From: Emticicia sp040253585
GTDB taxonomy: Bacteria > Bacteroidota > Bacteroidia > Cytophagales > Spirosomataceae
Assembly (NCBI RefSeq): GCF_040253585.1
Contig: NZ_JBELAU010000007.1
Coordinates: forward strand, 317,557 to 381,556
Reading direction: 5' to 3'
DNA: 64,000 bases
Shown here: in pieces, positions 9,371 to 16,163 of the stretch
Layout: each line of letters opens with the position of its first letter
How positions within the stretch are numbered: the stretch's first letter is position 1
Made by a program: the position numbers and the translations under genes
Notes under the pieces: model-generated
Database searches by the model: none
What the model saw: only the letters and a program-made list of their open reading frames with translations
What the model was told of the DNA's origin: nothing

Positions 9371-9393
9371 GGTTAATAATTTGATTATATTTG
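9362..9393 (+). promoter_or_regulatory. Promoter of the toxin-antitoxin pair, overlapping the end of valS
   Basis: A -7 element TATATTTG (9386-9393) is preceded at 20-base spacing by TTGG (9362-9365), close to the -33 TTTG consensus. Transcription would start near 9400, giving a leader of roughly a dozen bases before the ATG at 9412 and ruling out the TTG at 9391. Confidence 0.55.
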
Positions 9394-9411
9394 TCAAAAA
9401 TCAATACCACA

Positions 9412-9603
9412 ATGACAGGAGTAAGATATATTACGGATGATAAAGGAGAGCGGACTGATGTTGTTATCAACCTTCGTAAGCATGGAAAAAGCTTAGAAGA
9501 TTTTTTCGATTTTTTGGTTTTTGAAGAACGAAAAAATGAAGAAACTGTTTCTCTTGAGTCTATCTTAGATGAATTAAAAACAGAAGGCAGGTATAAAGGC
9601 TAA
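9412..9603 (+). CDS. Type II antitoxin (RelB/StbD-like)
   Basis: 63 residues, MTGVRYITDDKGERTDVVI at the N-terminus, which is the strand-forming start seen in antitoxins of RelE-type toxins, followed by a charged, Glu/Asp-rich C-terminal helix (EERKNEETVSLESILDELK) that would wrap the toxin. The stop codon is four bases before the toxin start, as expected for translational coupling. The ATG at 9412 is preferred to an upstream TTG because a promoter -7 element covers the latter. By analogy the antitoxin neutralises the toxin and represses the shared promoter. Confidence 0.8.
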   Translation: MTGVRYITDDKGERTDVVINLRKHGKSLEDFFDFLVFEERKNEETVSLESILDELKTEGRYKG

Positions 9604-9607
9604 TGCT

Positions 9608-9865
9608 ATGTATAAGATTATCTTTACAAAATCAGCAGTTAAAGAGCTAAAAAGGTTGTCTAATCAATTAATTGCTCGGATAGTACCTGAAATTCAAGCA
9701 CTTGCGACCGAACCAAGGCCTTCTAACTGTAAAAAATTGAAAGGAGAAGAAAATCGTTATCGAACAAGAGTTGGTGATTATCGTATTTTATATTCAATAG
9801 AAGACACAATAAAAATTGTTGAAATTGTAAGGATAGGACATCGAAAAGAAGTTTATAATTCATAA
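9608..9865 (+). CDS. RelE/ParE superfamily toxin
   Basis: 85 residues. The pattern YKIIFTKSAVKELKRL, then LKGEENRYRTRVGDYRILYSIED, then IVEIVRIGHRKEVY is the classic RelE fold, with conserved Arg in YRTRVGDYRILY and the terminal GHRKEVY that in active RelE toxins contributes to ribosome-dependent mRNA cleavage. It follows the antitoxin gene by four bases. A bidirectional terminator lies six bases downstream. Family assignment is strong; whether it cleaves mRNA or acts otherwise is inferred. Confidence 0.9.
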   Translation: MYKIIFTKSAVKELKRLSNQLIARIVPEIQALATEPRPSNCKKLKGEENRYRTRVGDYRILYSIEDTIKIVEIVRIGHRKEVYNS

Positions 9866-9870
9866 TAGAA

Positions 9871-9900
9871 AAGGGCAAATCTAAATCAAGATTTGCCCTT
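9871..9900. terminator. Bidirectional rho-independent terminator
   Basis: AAGGGCAAATCT (9871-9882) pairs perfectly with AGATTTGCCCTT (9889-9900) around a six-base loop. It sits between the convergent toxin and ATPase genes. Confidence 0.8.
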
Positions 9901-9926
9901 ATTCATTATACGTTTATTCAAGATTC

Positions 9927-11441
9927 TTATCTAAAATCATCTTCGTCGTCATCGCCGAAATTCATCTTATTGGGGTCGAACATACTATCCAATAAATCTT
10001 TGAATTGCAGACCTGTGTCCAAGTTTTGCTTGCTGATAAGAGAGTATTCAGCCAAACCATGAAGAGCAAATTCCATCATAAAAAGTTTGTCATCTTCGCC
10101 CAAACGTTCGTGGTAGCCTTCTACCAATTCCTCCAAGCCTTCAATTGTTTTCAATCTTGCACGATATTCTCGGTCGGTGAGGTCATTCGTGAAATCAATT
10201 ATATTGCCTTCGCCAAACCAATTTGAAACTTGTTGAAACGGATTTTTACCCGATTTCTTTTTCTTTACAGCTTCTGGATTCGGGAAATATTTCAAAAATT
10301 CCGTTCGCATAGCTTTCCCGATGAGGCTTTGAGCCACATAAACTGGGCCTTCTACTTCTCCTTCATAAACCAATTCGATTTTTCCGTTGATGGCAGCAAT
10401 TGCTCCGTAAATATCTGATACCCTTGCGTTTACGTTTTTCTCACCGTTAATTAATGAACGTCTTTCTGCTGAACTTAATAAATTTTCATAAGCAGAAATT
10501 GTCATACGAGCCGAAACCCCACTTTTGGCATCGACATATTCGCTTTGGCGAGCTTCAACTGCGATTTGCTCAACCAAATCCTTCAGAATATCATTCACAA
10601 CGATTTTCTTCTGACCATCTTTAATGATAGCTTCTTGTTCGGTAATTTTACGCCCAATTTCGATAGATTTCGGGTAGTGAGTCACAATCTGGCTATCAAT
10701 ACGGTCTTTGAGTGGCGTTACGATACTTCCACGATTGGTATAATCTTCGGGGTTTGCCGTGAATACAAATTGAATATCAAGCGGCATACGAAGTTTAAAA
10801 CCACGAATCTGAATATCGCCTTCTTGCAAAATATTAAACAACGAAACCTGAATACGAGCCTGTAAGTCGGGTAATTCGTTAATCACAAAAATACAGCGGT
10901 GTGAGCGTGGAATCATACCAAAGTGAATCACACGTTCGTCAGAATAAGGCAAGCGTAATGTAGCCGCTTTGATAGGGTCAACATCACCGATTAAGTCGGC
11001 AATCGAAACATCAGGCGTTGCCAATTTTTCATTGTAACGTTCGTCACGGTGCAGCCATGCGACAGGGGTTGCGTCACCTTTTTCGGCAATTAAATCTTTG
11101 GCAAATCGTGAAAGTGGTTCGAGTGGGTCGTCGTTGAGTTCAGAACCTTCCACAATTGGCACATATTCATCTAAAAGATTGACCATCAGGCGAGCAATAC
11201 GAGTTTTTGCTTGCCCACGTAAACCCAGTAAGTTGATGTGGTGCATCGAAAGAATCGCTTTTTCAACATCGGGAATAACGGTGTCTTCGTATCCCCAAAT
11301 TCCTGGAAAAACCGACTCTTTATTTTTAAGTTTCTCAACTAAATTATCACGAAGTTCTTGTTTGATGGATTTTGGGCAGTAGCCGCTGGCTTTTAATTCG
11401 CCAAGTGTTTTTATTTTTAAAATATTCTTATCGAATGTCAT
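9927..11441 (-). CDS. Magnesium-chelatase-like AAA+ ATPase (ChlI/MoxR type)
   Basis: 504 residues from the ATG at 11441 (MTFDKNILKIKTLGELK); the longer open frame to 11543 runs into a repeat and is not used. Walker A is LLGLRGQAKTRIARLM near residue 75; Walker B is IFVINELPDL with the insert around VQVSLFNILQEGDIQIRGF; the sensor region is FVFTANPEDYTNRGSIVTPLKDRIDSQI. These are features of the AAA+ subgroup that includes magnesium chelatase subunit I and MoxR. Such ATPases usually pair with a VWA-domain protein to remodel or load metal into targets; no VWA gene is adjacent and no chlorophyll pathway is expected, so the client is unknown. The C-terminus is very acidic (DDDEDDF). Confidence 0.85.
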   Translation of the reverse strand: MTFDKNILKIKTLGELKASGYCPKSIKQELRDNLVEKLKNKESVFPGIWGYEDTVIPDVEKAILSMHHINLLGLRGQAKTRIARLMVNLLDEYVPIVEGSELNDDPLEPLSRFAKDLIAEKGDATPVAWLHRDERYNEKLATPDVSIADLIGDVDPIKAATLRLPYSDERVIHFGMIPRSHRCIFVINELPDLQARIQVSLFNILQEGDIQIRGFKLRMPLDIQFVFTANPEDYTNRGSIVTPLKDRIDSQIVTHYPKSIEIGRKITEQEAIIKDGQKKIVVNDILKDLVEQIAVEARQSEYVDAKSGVSARMTISAYENLLSSAERRSLINGEKNVNARVSDIYGAIAAINGKIELVYEGEVEGPVYVAQSLIGKAMRTEFLKYFPNPEAVKKKKSGKNPFQQVSNWFGEGNIIDFTNDLTDREYRARLKTIEGLEELVEGYHERLGEDDKLFMMEFALHGLAEYSLISKQNLDTGLQFKDLLDSMFDPNKMNFGDDDEDDFR

Positions 11442-11526
11442 GTATTTAATGGATAATGTAGAATTGAAAATGAAAAATGAGCTTCTTCTGAATAACGGTT
11501 TTTCGGAAGAAATGGTTTGAGAGCTT

Positions 11527-11583
11527 GTACGACAATTTTCCAAATTGTCAATGTGTGCGAAACAATTTGGAAAATTGTTGTAC
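11527..11583. repeat. Double-palindrome element, copy 1
   Basis: Two 17-base palindromes, ACAATTTTCCAAATTGT (11532-11548) and ACAATTTGGAAAATTGT (11562-11578), are flanked by GTAC on both sides (11527-11530 and 11580-11583). The centres are TCC and GGA, so the halves are also complementary to each other and the whole can fold as one long hairpin. Related copies: 45171-45224, 53816-53881, 60590-60643. Confidence 0.75.
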
Positions 11584-11600
11584 GATTTTTTGGAAACACA

Positions 11601-11638
11601 AAAGCCATTTAAGCTGTATTTAGTGCTTAAATGGCTTT
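11601..11638. terminator. Terminator following the 39-residue membrane protein gene
   Basis: AAAGCCATTTAAGC (11601-11614) pairs perfectly with GCTTAAATGGCTTT (11625-11638) over 14 bases with a 10-base loop. It lies just downstream of the small minus-strand gene ending at 11655. Confidence 0.75.
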
Positions 11639-11654
11639 CATAAAATCTTTATTT

Positions 11655-11774
11655 TTAACTACACTGACCCAAAATTACCCAAATAATTACGAAAACGATG
11701 ATTGTGCCGAAGCAGCCTCCGCCGAGTTTTTTTGCTCCGTAGCCAGCGATTAATCCTCTAAATAAGTTGTTCAT
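11655..11774 (-). CDS. Small membrane protein, 39 residues
   Basis: The minus strand reads MNNLFRGLIAGYGAKKLGGG followed by CFGTIIVFVIIWVILGQCS and a stop. It has a short basic/glycine-rich N-terminal half (GYGAKKLGGGCFG) and one hydrophobic helix (TIIVFVIIWVIL), so it should insert once in the inner membrane. It is an intact frame with a strong terminator 17 bases after its stop codon, and it fills an otherwise empty gap between the AAA+ ATPase and nagA. I do not recognise a named family; the Gly-rich start resembles small Bacteroidota membrane proteins of unknown role. Confidence 0.65.
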   Translation of the reverse strand: MNNLFRGLIAGYGAKKLGGGCFGTIIVFVIIWVILGQCS

Positions 11775-11804
11775 GGTAGTGAAATTTAGTTTTGAAAAGA
11801 TGAA

Positions 11805-12947
11805 TTATAAAATCAATGGGGTGAAGTTAGTCAATTTTTCGTCAAAAACAACAAATTTAGCAGGAAAGCCTTCGGCAATTTGTCCGATTTCGGCATCAAT
11901 ACCCAAAGCTTTTGCAGGGCGAATAGTTGCCATTTTGATGGCTTCTTCGAGCGAAATTCCTACTTTTTCAACGGCATTTCTGACACAATCGGCCATCGAG
12001 ACGGCTGCTCCTGCCAGATTCCCTTCTGAGTTTCGGTACTGTCCGTTTTCGAGATAAGCATCAAACTCTTCCCATTGAAATTGTTTTACCTTTTCACCTA
12101 CAAAAAGAGCATCCGAAATCAAGAAAAGTTTATCTTGTTTGATTTTATAGGCAATTCGAGCGGCGGCATAATCACAATGAAAACCATCTAAGATAATTGG
12201 AGCATAAACTTCTGGGCTATCAAAAGTTGCACCCACAACCCCAGGTTCACGGTGGCCCATTTGTGTCATGGCGTTGTAGAGATGCGTACAAAGTGTAATT
12301 CCTTGATTATAAGCTTGTTTTGCTTGTTTGTAAGTAGCGTTTGAATGCCCAAGCGAGATTTTTATGCCGCTTTCGAGCAGCATATCAATTTGTTCGGGCG
12401 TAAAGTTTTCGGCGGCTATGGTCATTAATTTGATAATTCCTTTGCCGTATTTTATGATTTCTTCTAACTCGTTATTACTTGGTTTTTTGATATATCGAGC
12501 CAAATGAGCTCCACGTTTGGCAAGATTCAGAAATGGACCTTCGAGGTGCATTCCAAGCACGCCTGAGTGCGGTTCGCCGCCCGTTGAATTTTTGAGTAAA
12601 AAACTGCGAGTTGCTTCGATTCCTTTCAAGATATTTTCGAGTGGTGAAGTAATGAGCGTAGGCAGTACGTGCGTAGTACCAAGTTTGAGGCTTGACTCAT
12701 GAATATCTTCTATGGTTTCTTCGTTGGCGTGTTGAGTAAAATAAAACTTTTCACCTCCATTAATGTGCGTGTCAACAAATCCCGCTGATATATGTTCGCC
12801 TGCCAAGTCTATGGTTTTTGCGTCAGAGTGGAACGCCACCCGCCTGTGGTCAGACGTTGAAATTCTACCATTTTCGATAATAATTGAGTGATTCTGAAGT
12901 ACTTCCGTTCCTGTGTGAACGGTGGCGTTCGTGATGATGGTTTGCAT
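11805..12947 (-). CDS. nagA: N-acetylglucosamine-6-phosphate deacetylase
   Basis: 380 residues, usual length. It removes acetate from GlcNAc-6-phosphate, giving glucosamine-6-phosphate for amino-sugar catabolism and cell-wall recycling. Visible landmarks: GEHISAGFVDTHINGGEKF at the start of the amidohydrolase barrel (an HxN rather than HxH first metal motif, common in NagA), GMHLEGPFLNLAKRGAH with the metal-binding Glu, ISLGHSNATYKQA and CTHLYNAMTQMGHREPGVVG with the metal His residues, and LISDALF with the catalytic Asp. No nagB or transporter adjoins it. A hairpin lies immediately before the start codon. Confidence 0.95.
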   Translation of the reverse strand: MQTIITNATVHTGTEVLQNHSIIIENGRISTSDHRRVAFHSDAKTIDLAGEHISAGFVDTHINGGEKFYFTQHANEETIEDIHESSLKLGTTHVLPTLITSPLENILKGIEATRSFLLKNSTGGEPHSGVLGMHLEGPFLNLAKRGAHLARYIKKPSNNELEEIIKYGKGIIKLMTIAAENFTPEQIDMLLESGIKISLGHSNATYKQAKQAYNQGITLCTHLYNAMTQMGHREPGVVGATFDSPEVYAPIILDGFHCDYAAARIAYKIKQDKLFLISDALFVGEKVKQFQWEEFDAYLENGQYRNSEGNLAGAAVSMADCVRNAVEKVGISLEEAIKMATIRPAKALGIDAEIGQIAEGFPAKFVVFDEKLTNFTPLIL

Positions 12948-12951
12948 AAAA

Positions 12952-12980
12952 TAACTTGCTCGGGTTGAGCGAGCAAGTTA
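12952..12980 (-). promoter_or_regulatory. Hairpin directly upstream of the nagA start codon
   Basis: TAACTTGCTCG (12952-12962) pairs perfectly with CGAGCAAGTTA (12970-12980) around seven bases. On the minus strand it ends four bases before the nagA ATG. It could be a weak terminator for the LytTR gene upstream or a structure limiting nagA translation. Confidence 0.4.
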
Positions 12981-13016
12981 AGAAAAAACGATGAATGAAT
13001 CAGAATAGGACGTAAA

Positions 13017-13337
13017 TCATAAGCTTTTGTTTTGGTCGAGGTGTATTTGTTTTTTCACCATAGTCAGTTTTCTGCGTGAGACCTCTAAGATTTTGCCATT
13101 TGTAAGTTGAATTGTGCCTTTTTTCCCTTTTTGGTCAAAATGCTTGATAAATTGAGGATTCAACAAAAAAGATTTATGTACACGCAAAAAACCATTTAAT
13201 TGAACATCAGTTTCGTACTTTTTGAGTGTAAAGGATGATATCATCTTTTTTCCATTTTTTAGATGGAAAATTGTATAATTAATGTCTGCTTCGAGATAAG
13301 TTATCTCGTTGTTTTCGGGAGTTTTGAGAGGAGTCAT
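13017..13337 (-). CDS. LytTR DNA-binding domain protein (stand-alone)
   Basis: 106 residues that consist almost entirely of a LytTR domain: ITYLEADINYTIFHLKNGKKMISSFTLKKYE, then FLRVHKSFLLNPQFIKHFD and the final beta strands GTIQLTNGKILEVSRRKLTMVKK. LytTR domains bind direct repeats in promoters through beta-strand loops. There is no receiver or membrane segment, so its input is unclear. It starts 36 bases after the NarL-type regulator upstream, so the two may be co-transcribed. Confidence 0.85.
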   Translation of the reverse strand: MTPLKTPENNEITYLEADINYTIFHLKNGKKMISSFTLKKYETDVQLNGFLRVHKSFLLNPQFIKHFDQKGKKGTIQLTNGKILEVSRRKLTMVKKQIHLDQNKSL

Positions 13338-13373
13338 TAAGGCTATATATTTAGGAGTTTGAGCGAAGAGTAA

Positions 13374-14006
13374 TTAAACAAGTTGCCAGCGATGAGCAAA
13401 ATTGACGATACTCACAACATTGCGAGCATTGAGTTTTCGAGTGATATTTTTTCGATAAGTATCAACCGTAAATTCACTCACACACAGCTTTTCAGCGATT
13501 TCGGCTGATAAGAATTCGAGAGCTATGAGCCTAATTACTTCTAACTCACGGGTTGTGAGTGAGTAGCGGGCCACGAGTTCGTGCTGGTATTCAGTGCTGA
13601 GGCTACTAAAGAGAGATTCTTTAGCGAGTTTGACCTTCATTCCATTATTGACCTTTTTGATGCATTCAAGTAAGTAGTGTTGATTACTACATTTAGAGAC
13701 AAAGCAGTCGGCAATAAATGAGATTTTTTTTAGACAAGAAGCCGCTATTGAATCGTGCAGAATCAATATTTTACCAGTATAAATATCTTTTAGTCTTTTT
13801 TGAAGTGTTAAATCTCCTTGAAAGAAAAAATTAGCGTCAATAATAAGAATATCACAGGTAGATTTTTGAAGAGAATTGATCAGATCTCGATTATTATTGG
13901 CAATACCGACAATTTGAAAATTATCGGATAGTGCCAACATCATCGACAATCCTTCGGCGAAAAGTTGATAGCTATCAGCAAGGAAAAGTTTTACTTTAGG
14001 GTTCAT
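13374..14006 (-). CDS. NarL/FixJ-type response regulator with degenerate receiver
   Basis: 210 residues. The N-terminal receiver domain keeps a likely phospho-acceptor Asp in ILIIDANF and a Lys in CFVSKCSNQ, but the acidic pocket near the N-terminus shows only one Asp (FLADSYQ) instead of the usual pair. The C-terminal LuxR helix-turn-helix is intact (LTTRELEVIRLIALEFLSAEIAEKLCVSEFTVDTYRKNITRKL). It lies upstream of the LytTR gene and downstream of the HopA1-family gene on the same strand, with a structured leader and a palindrome in the 143-base gap. It may regulate the island; phosphorylation control is uncertain. Confidence 0.85.
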   Translation of the reverse strand: MNPKVKLFLADSYQLFAEGLSMMLALSDNFQIVGIANNNRDLINSLQKSTCDILIIDANFFFQGDLTLQKRLKDIYTGKILILHDSIAASCLKKISFIADCFVSKCSNQHYLLECIKKVNNGMKVKLAKESLFSSLSTEYQHELVARYSLTTRELEVIRLIALEFLSAEIAEKLCVSEFTVDTYRKNITRKLNARNVVSIVNFAHRWQLV

Positions 14007-14007
14007 A

Positions 14008-14084
14008 GCAAGCAGTAGTTTTGAGCATCGGAGTAACGATACAAATCTCCGCTAAGTTACGCTACCGTTCAATACTGCTTTGCC
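14008..14084 (-). promoter_or_regulatory. Structured leader of the response-regulator gene
   Basis: The bases just before the start codon fold back on each other: AGCAGTA near 14011-14017 pairs with TACTGCT at 14074-14080, with inner pairs CGGAG with CTCCG and GTAAC with GTTAC. It may be an mRNA structure controlling translation or an operator. Confidence 0.35.
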
Positions 14085-14093
14085 ATGATTTTA

Positions 14094-14115
14094 TCTACTG
14101 TCTGGACAGTAGATT
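14094..14115. promoter_or_regulatory. Palindromic operator candidate
   Basis: ATCTACTGTC (14094-14103) and GACAGTAGAT (14106-14115) form a perfect inverted repeat with a two-base spacer, 88 bases upstream of the regulator start codon and 35 bases after the HopA1 stop codon. The size and symmetry fit a dimeric regulator site. Confidence 0.5.
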
Positions 14116-14149
14116 GTTGAGAAAAGTTTGATTTTGTCTATAGAATGTC

Positions 14150-15130
14150 TTAATTAAAGTCATAAGGAAATCTTGAGTTTGGGTTTAAGTAGAATTTCTC
14201 AAGGTCATAGCCTTGGCTCTCTATGTGGGTAATGATATAATTAACCCATTCTGATTTGGGAAGTTTATTTTCGTGTGCCTGCCCGATTCCCTCCGCAATC
14301 AACCTACAACGACTCATTCCAAAACTTTCATTGGGGTTTGGAGGATTTTCGGCGAAGCCGATACCATCATACAGTTTTAGGGTGAATAATGGGACTGCGG
14401 TTTTTAGTTTATTTTTCAATGTATTGAAAATAGGTTTGATTACTGTCCAACTAACGGATAAATCATACTTGTTTAAATACAATACACCTGCATCTGGTCG
14501 ATTATATAAATTAGGGTTTTTAAGGCATTTAAAGTGAAAAAAAACTTTATGTTTATTTAATTTATCTGAAAGTTCCCTAATAATAAGAGTGCTGCTTATT
14601 GCATGAAGGTTAAAATAAAATCTTACCAAGGTTTGAGGATAATCGTAGTTAATAGTATTTCCTAAAACATAGTAAAAACTATCGTTTGGGTCTATTACTT
14701 CTTTCGGTGAATAAATTTGTATTATATTCCCTGGCTTTGTCTCAGAATTAGTTGACGATATATTTAAGAAATGACCACTATGAATAAGCTTACGTAGGTT
14801 TTTGTTTTCAGCAATTATACTGCCATCACTATTAACGGAAATAACTTTAAAGCCTTTTATTATTTTGTTTTTACTGATATTGGCTTTTCGAAGAATATTT
14901 AAATAATCCTTTGGGTTATTTAAATATAAATCCCCATCTGAACCTTTTGAATAGAAATATTTATATATTTCAGCCGTCAATTTTTTTTCCCTTTGTTGTT
15001 TTTTATCTATTTCAAACATTGAAATAATATAATCGTGTTTAAGGGGTAGTGATTGAATGAAAACCTTACCTAACGAAGATATTTCTATTTCATTTACGAT
15101 TTGTGCTATTTGTTTGTAGTAATTATTCAT
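14150..15130 (-). CDS. HopA1-family protein (class V LanY-like lyase candidate)
   Basis: 326 residues. The C-terminal half has the signature of the HopA1 family (named after a Pseudomonas type III effector): TLVRFYFNLHA near residue 165, DAGVLYLNKYDL near 218, VPLFTLKLYDGIGFAENPP near 245 and SFGMSRCRLIAEGIGQA near 264-283. HopA1 proteins resemble phosphothreonine lyases, and in class V lanthipeptide clusters (lexapeptide, cacaoidin type) the homologue LanY eliminates phosphate from phospho-Ser/Thr made by a partner kinase. Such a kinase gene lies 13 bases upstream here. There is no secretion system nearby, so a modification enzyme is more likely than an effector. The gene is clearly richer in A+T than its flanks. 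Enzyme activity is inferred. Confidence 0.8.
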   Translation of the reverse strand: MNNYYKQIAQIVNEIEISSLGKVFIQSLPLKHDYIISMFEIDKKQQREKKLTAEIYKYFYSKGSDGDLYLNNPKDYLNILRKANISKNKIIKGFKVISVNSDGSIIAENKNLRKLIHSGHFLNISSTNSETKPGNIIQIYSPKEVIDPNDSFYYVLGNTINYDYPQTLVRFYFNLHAISSTLIIRELSDKLNKHKVFFHFKCLKNPNLYNRPDAGVLYLNKYDLSVSWTVIKPIFNTLKNKLKTAVPLFTLKLYDGIGFAENPPNPNESFGMSRCRLIAEGIGQAHENKLPKSEWVNYIITHIESQGYDLEKFYLNPNSRFPYDFN

Positions 15131-15143
15131 GAAGTATTCAAAT

Positions 15144-16145
15144 TTAATCCCATATTTTAAAATACAGACTGGGTGTTTTGAGTAAACTTTCAGCTAATAA
15201 TATCAGTTGAGTATCTCTTTTGTTTAAATGATTTTCAGCACCAGCGACTTCCAATAATTTGTCAATAGTTGCCACTGCAAAAAAGCATATAAGTTTTGTT
15301 TTTCTTGTTTCGTCAAATTCCATCTCACAGCTTTGAAGAAATGCCTTTAATGACTTCATCAAAATATTATTATCTAAAATTGGGTTCAATGGTGTGTAGC
15401 TATTGATTAGCACAATTTTTTCTTTTGATAATATTTCTAATGTAATATTTCGCAGACAGCATGCAATATCCCAGTTAATATCCCCTAACGAAGCACCTTC
15501 CCAATCAGTTAAGTAAATATGAGAAGTTTTCTGATGTATTAGAAAATTTTCAAACTTAATATCCGTGTGAACAATGCTATTGATGCACCACATTTTTTTT
15601 ACTTTTTCATAACCCTCAATTAAAATCTCATTATTGAAAATATAGTCCATAAAAATATTATCTTTTAAAATATTATGAGATTGGCTAATATCAATAAAGA
15701 AGGGATTATAGAGAGGCTCAAATGGCATTTCTTTAGATAATTGAATCTCACTATATTCTTTTAAAATATTACCAATTTTGCTTGTTATTGAAGAAGTTAT
15801 TTCTTTTTTTAGCAGATATTTCTTAAGGGATATACCGTTAGAGATGAGATCCCAAATAGCAATGTTAAATAGAGAATCATACCCTAAAAAATTTGGTAGT
15901 AGCCGTCTTACTGAGGCTATGTTATTTTTTTCAACGAAAGTATAAAAAATGGATTCTCTTTGAAATAACTTTATTGACTCTGTTGAATTATTCTTTACTT
16001 GTTTTAGGAAAAAACCATCCTTTTGTTTTAGGTAAACTTTAAAACAAAAGTTTCGGGAATTATTCAATAGAATAATACGTGAAACTTCACTATCTACACC
16101 TAACTCTTTTAAATATATATCTATGGTTTTTTTACATAACAACAT
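15144..16145 (-). CDS. APH/LanK-like kinase partner of the HopA1-family protein
   Basis: 333 residues from the ATG at 16145; the longer frame to 16190 would overlap the divergent gene. It has the aminoglycoside phosphotransferase/choline kinase fold: a beta-rich N-lobe with a likely ATP-binding Lys (GFFLKQVKN), a helix-C Glu (FQRESIFY), the catalytic loop HTDIKFENF near residues 191-199 (HxDxxxxN) and the metal site TDWEGASLGDINWDIACC near 213-230. All catalytic residues are intact. Acting alone it could be a small-molecule kinase, but its position 13 bases upstream of a HopA1-family gene matches LanK of class V lanthipeptide systems, which phosphorylates Ser/Thr of a precursor peptide. The gene is very A+T-rich (about 20% GC in the stretch 15601-15660). 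Confidence 0.8.
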   Translation of the reverse strand: MLLCKKTIDIYLKELGVDSEVSRIILLNNSRNFCFKVYLKQKDGFFLKQVKNNSTESIKLFQRESIFYTFVEKNNIASVRRLLPNFLGYDSLFNIAIWDLISNGISLKKYLLKKEITSSITSKIGNILKEYSEIQLSKEMPFEPLYNPFFIDISQSHNILKDNIFMDYIFNNEILIEGYEKVKKMWCINSIVHTDIKFENFLIHQKTSHIYLTDWEGASLGDINWDIACCLRNITLEILSKEKIVLINSYTPLNPILDNNILMKSLKAFLQSCEMEFDETRKTKLICFFAVATIDKLLEVAGAENHLNKRDTQLILLAESLLKTPSLYFKIWD

Positions 16146-16163
16146 ACTCACTTGGATTAATAT

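Noticed and set aside
9391..9411. TTG start for the first antitoxin
   Set aside because: It overlaps the -7 element TATATTTG, so the ATG at 9412 is used.
14006..14029. Ten-codon upstream frame overlapping the regulator start
   Set aside because: Too short and without conserved features; probably chance.
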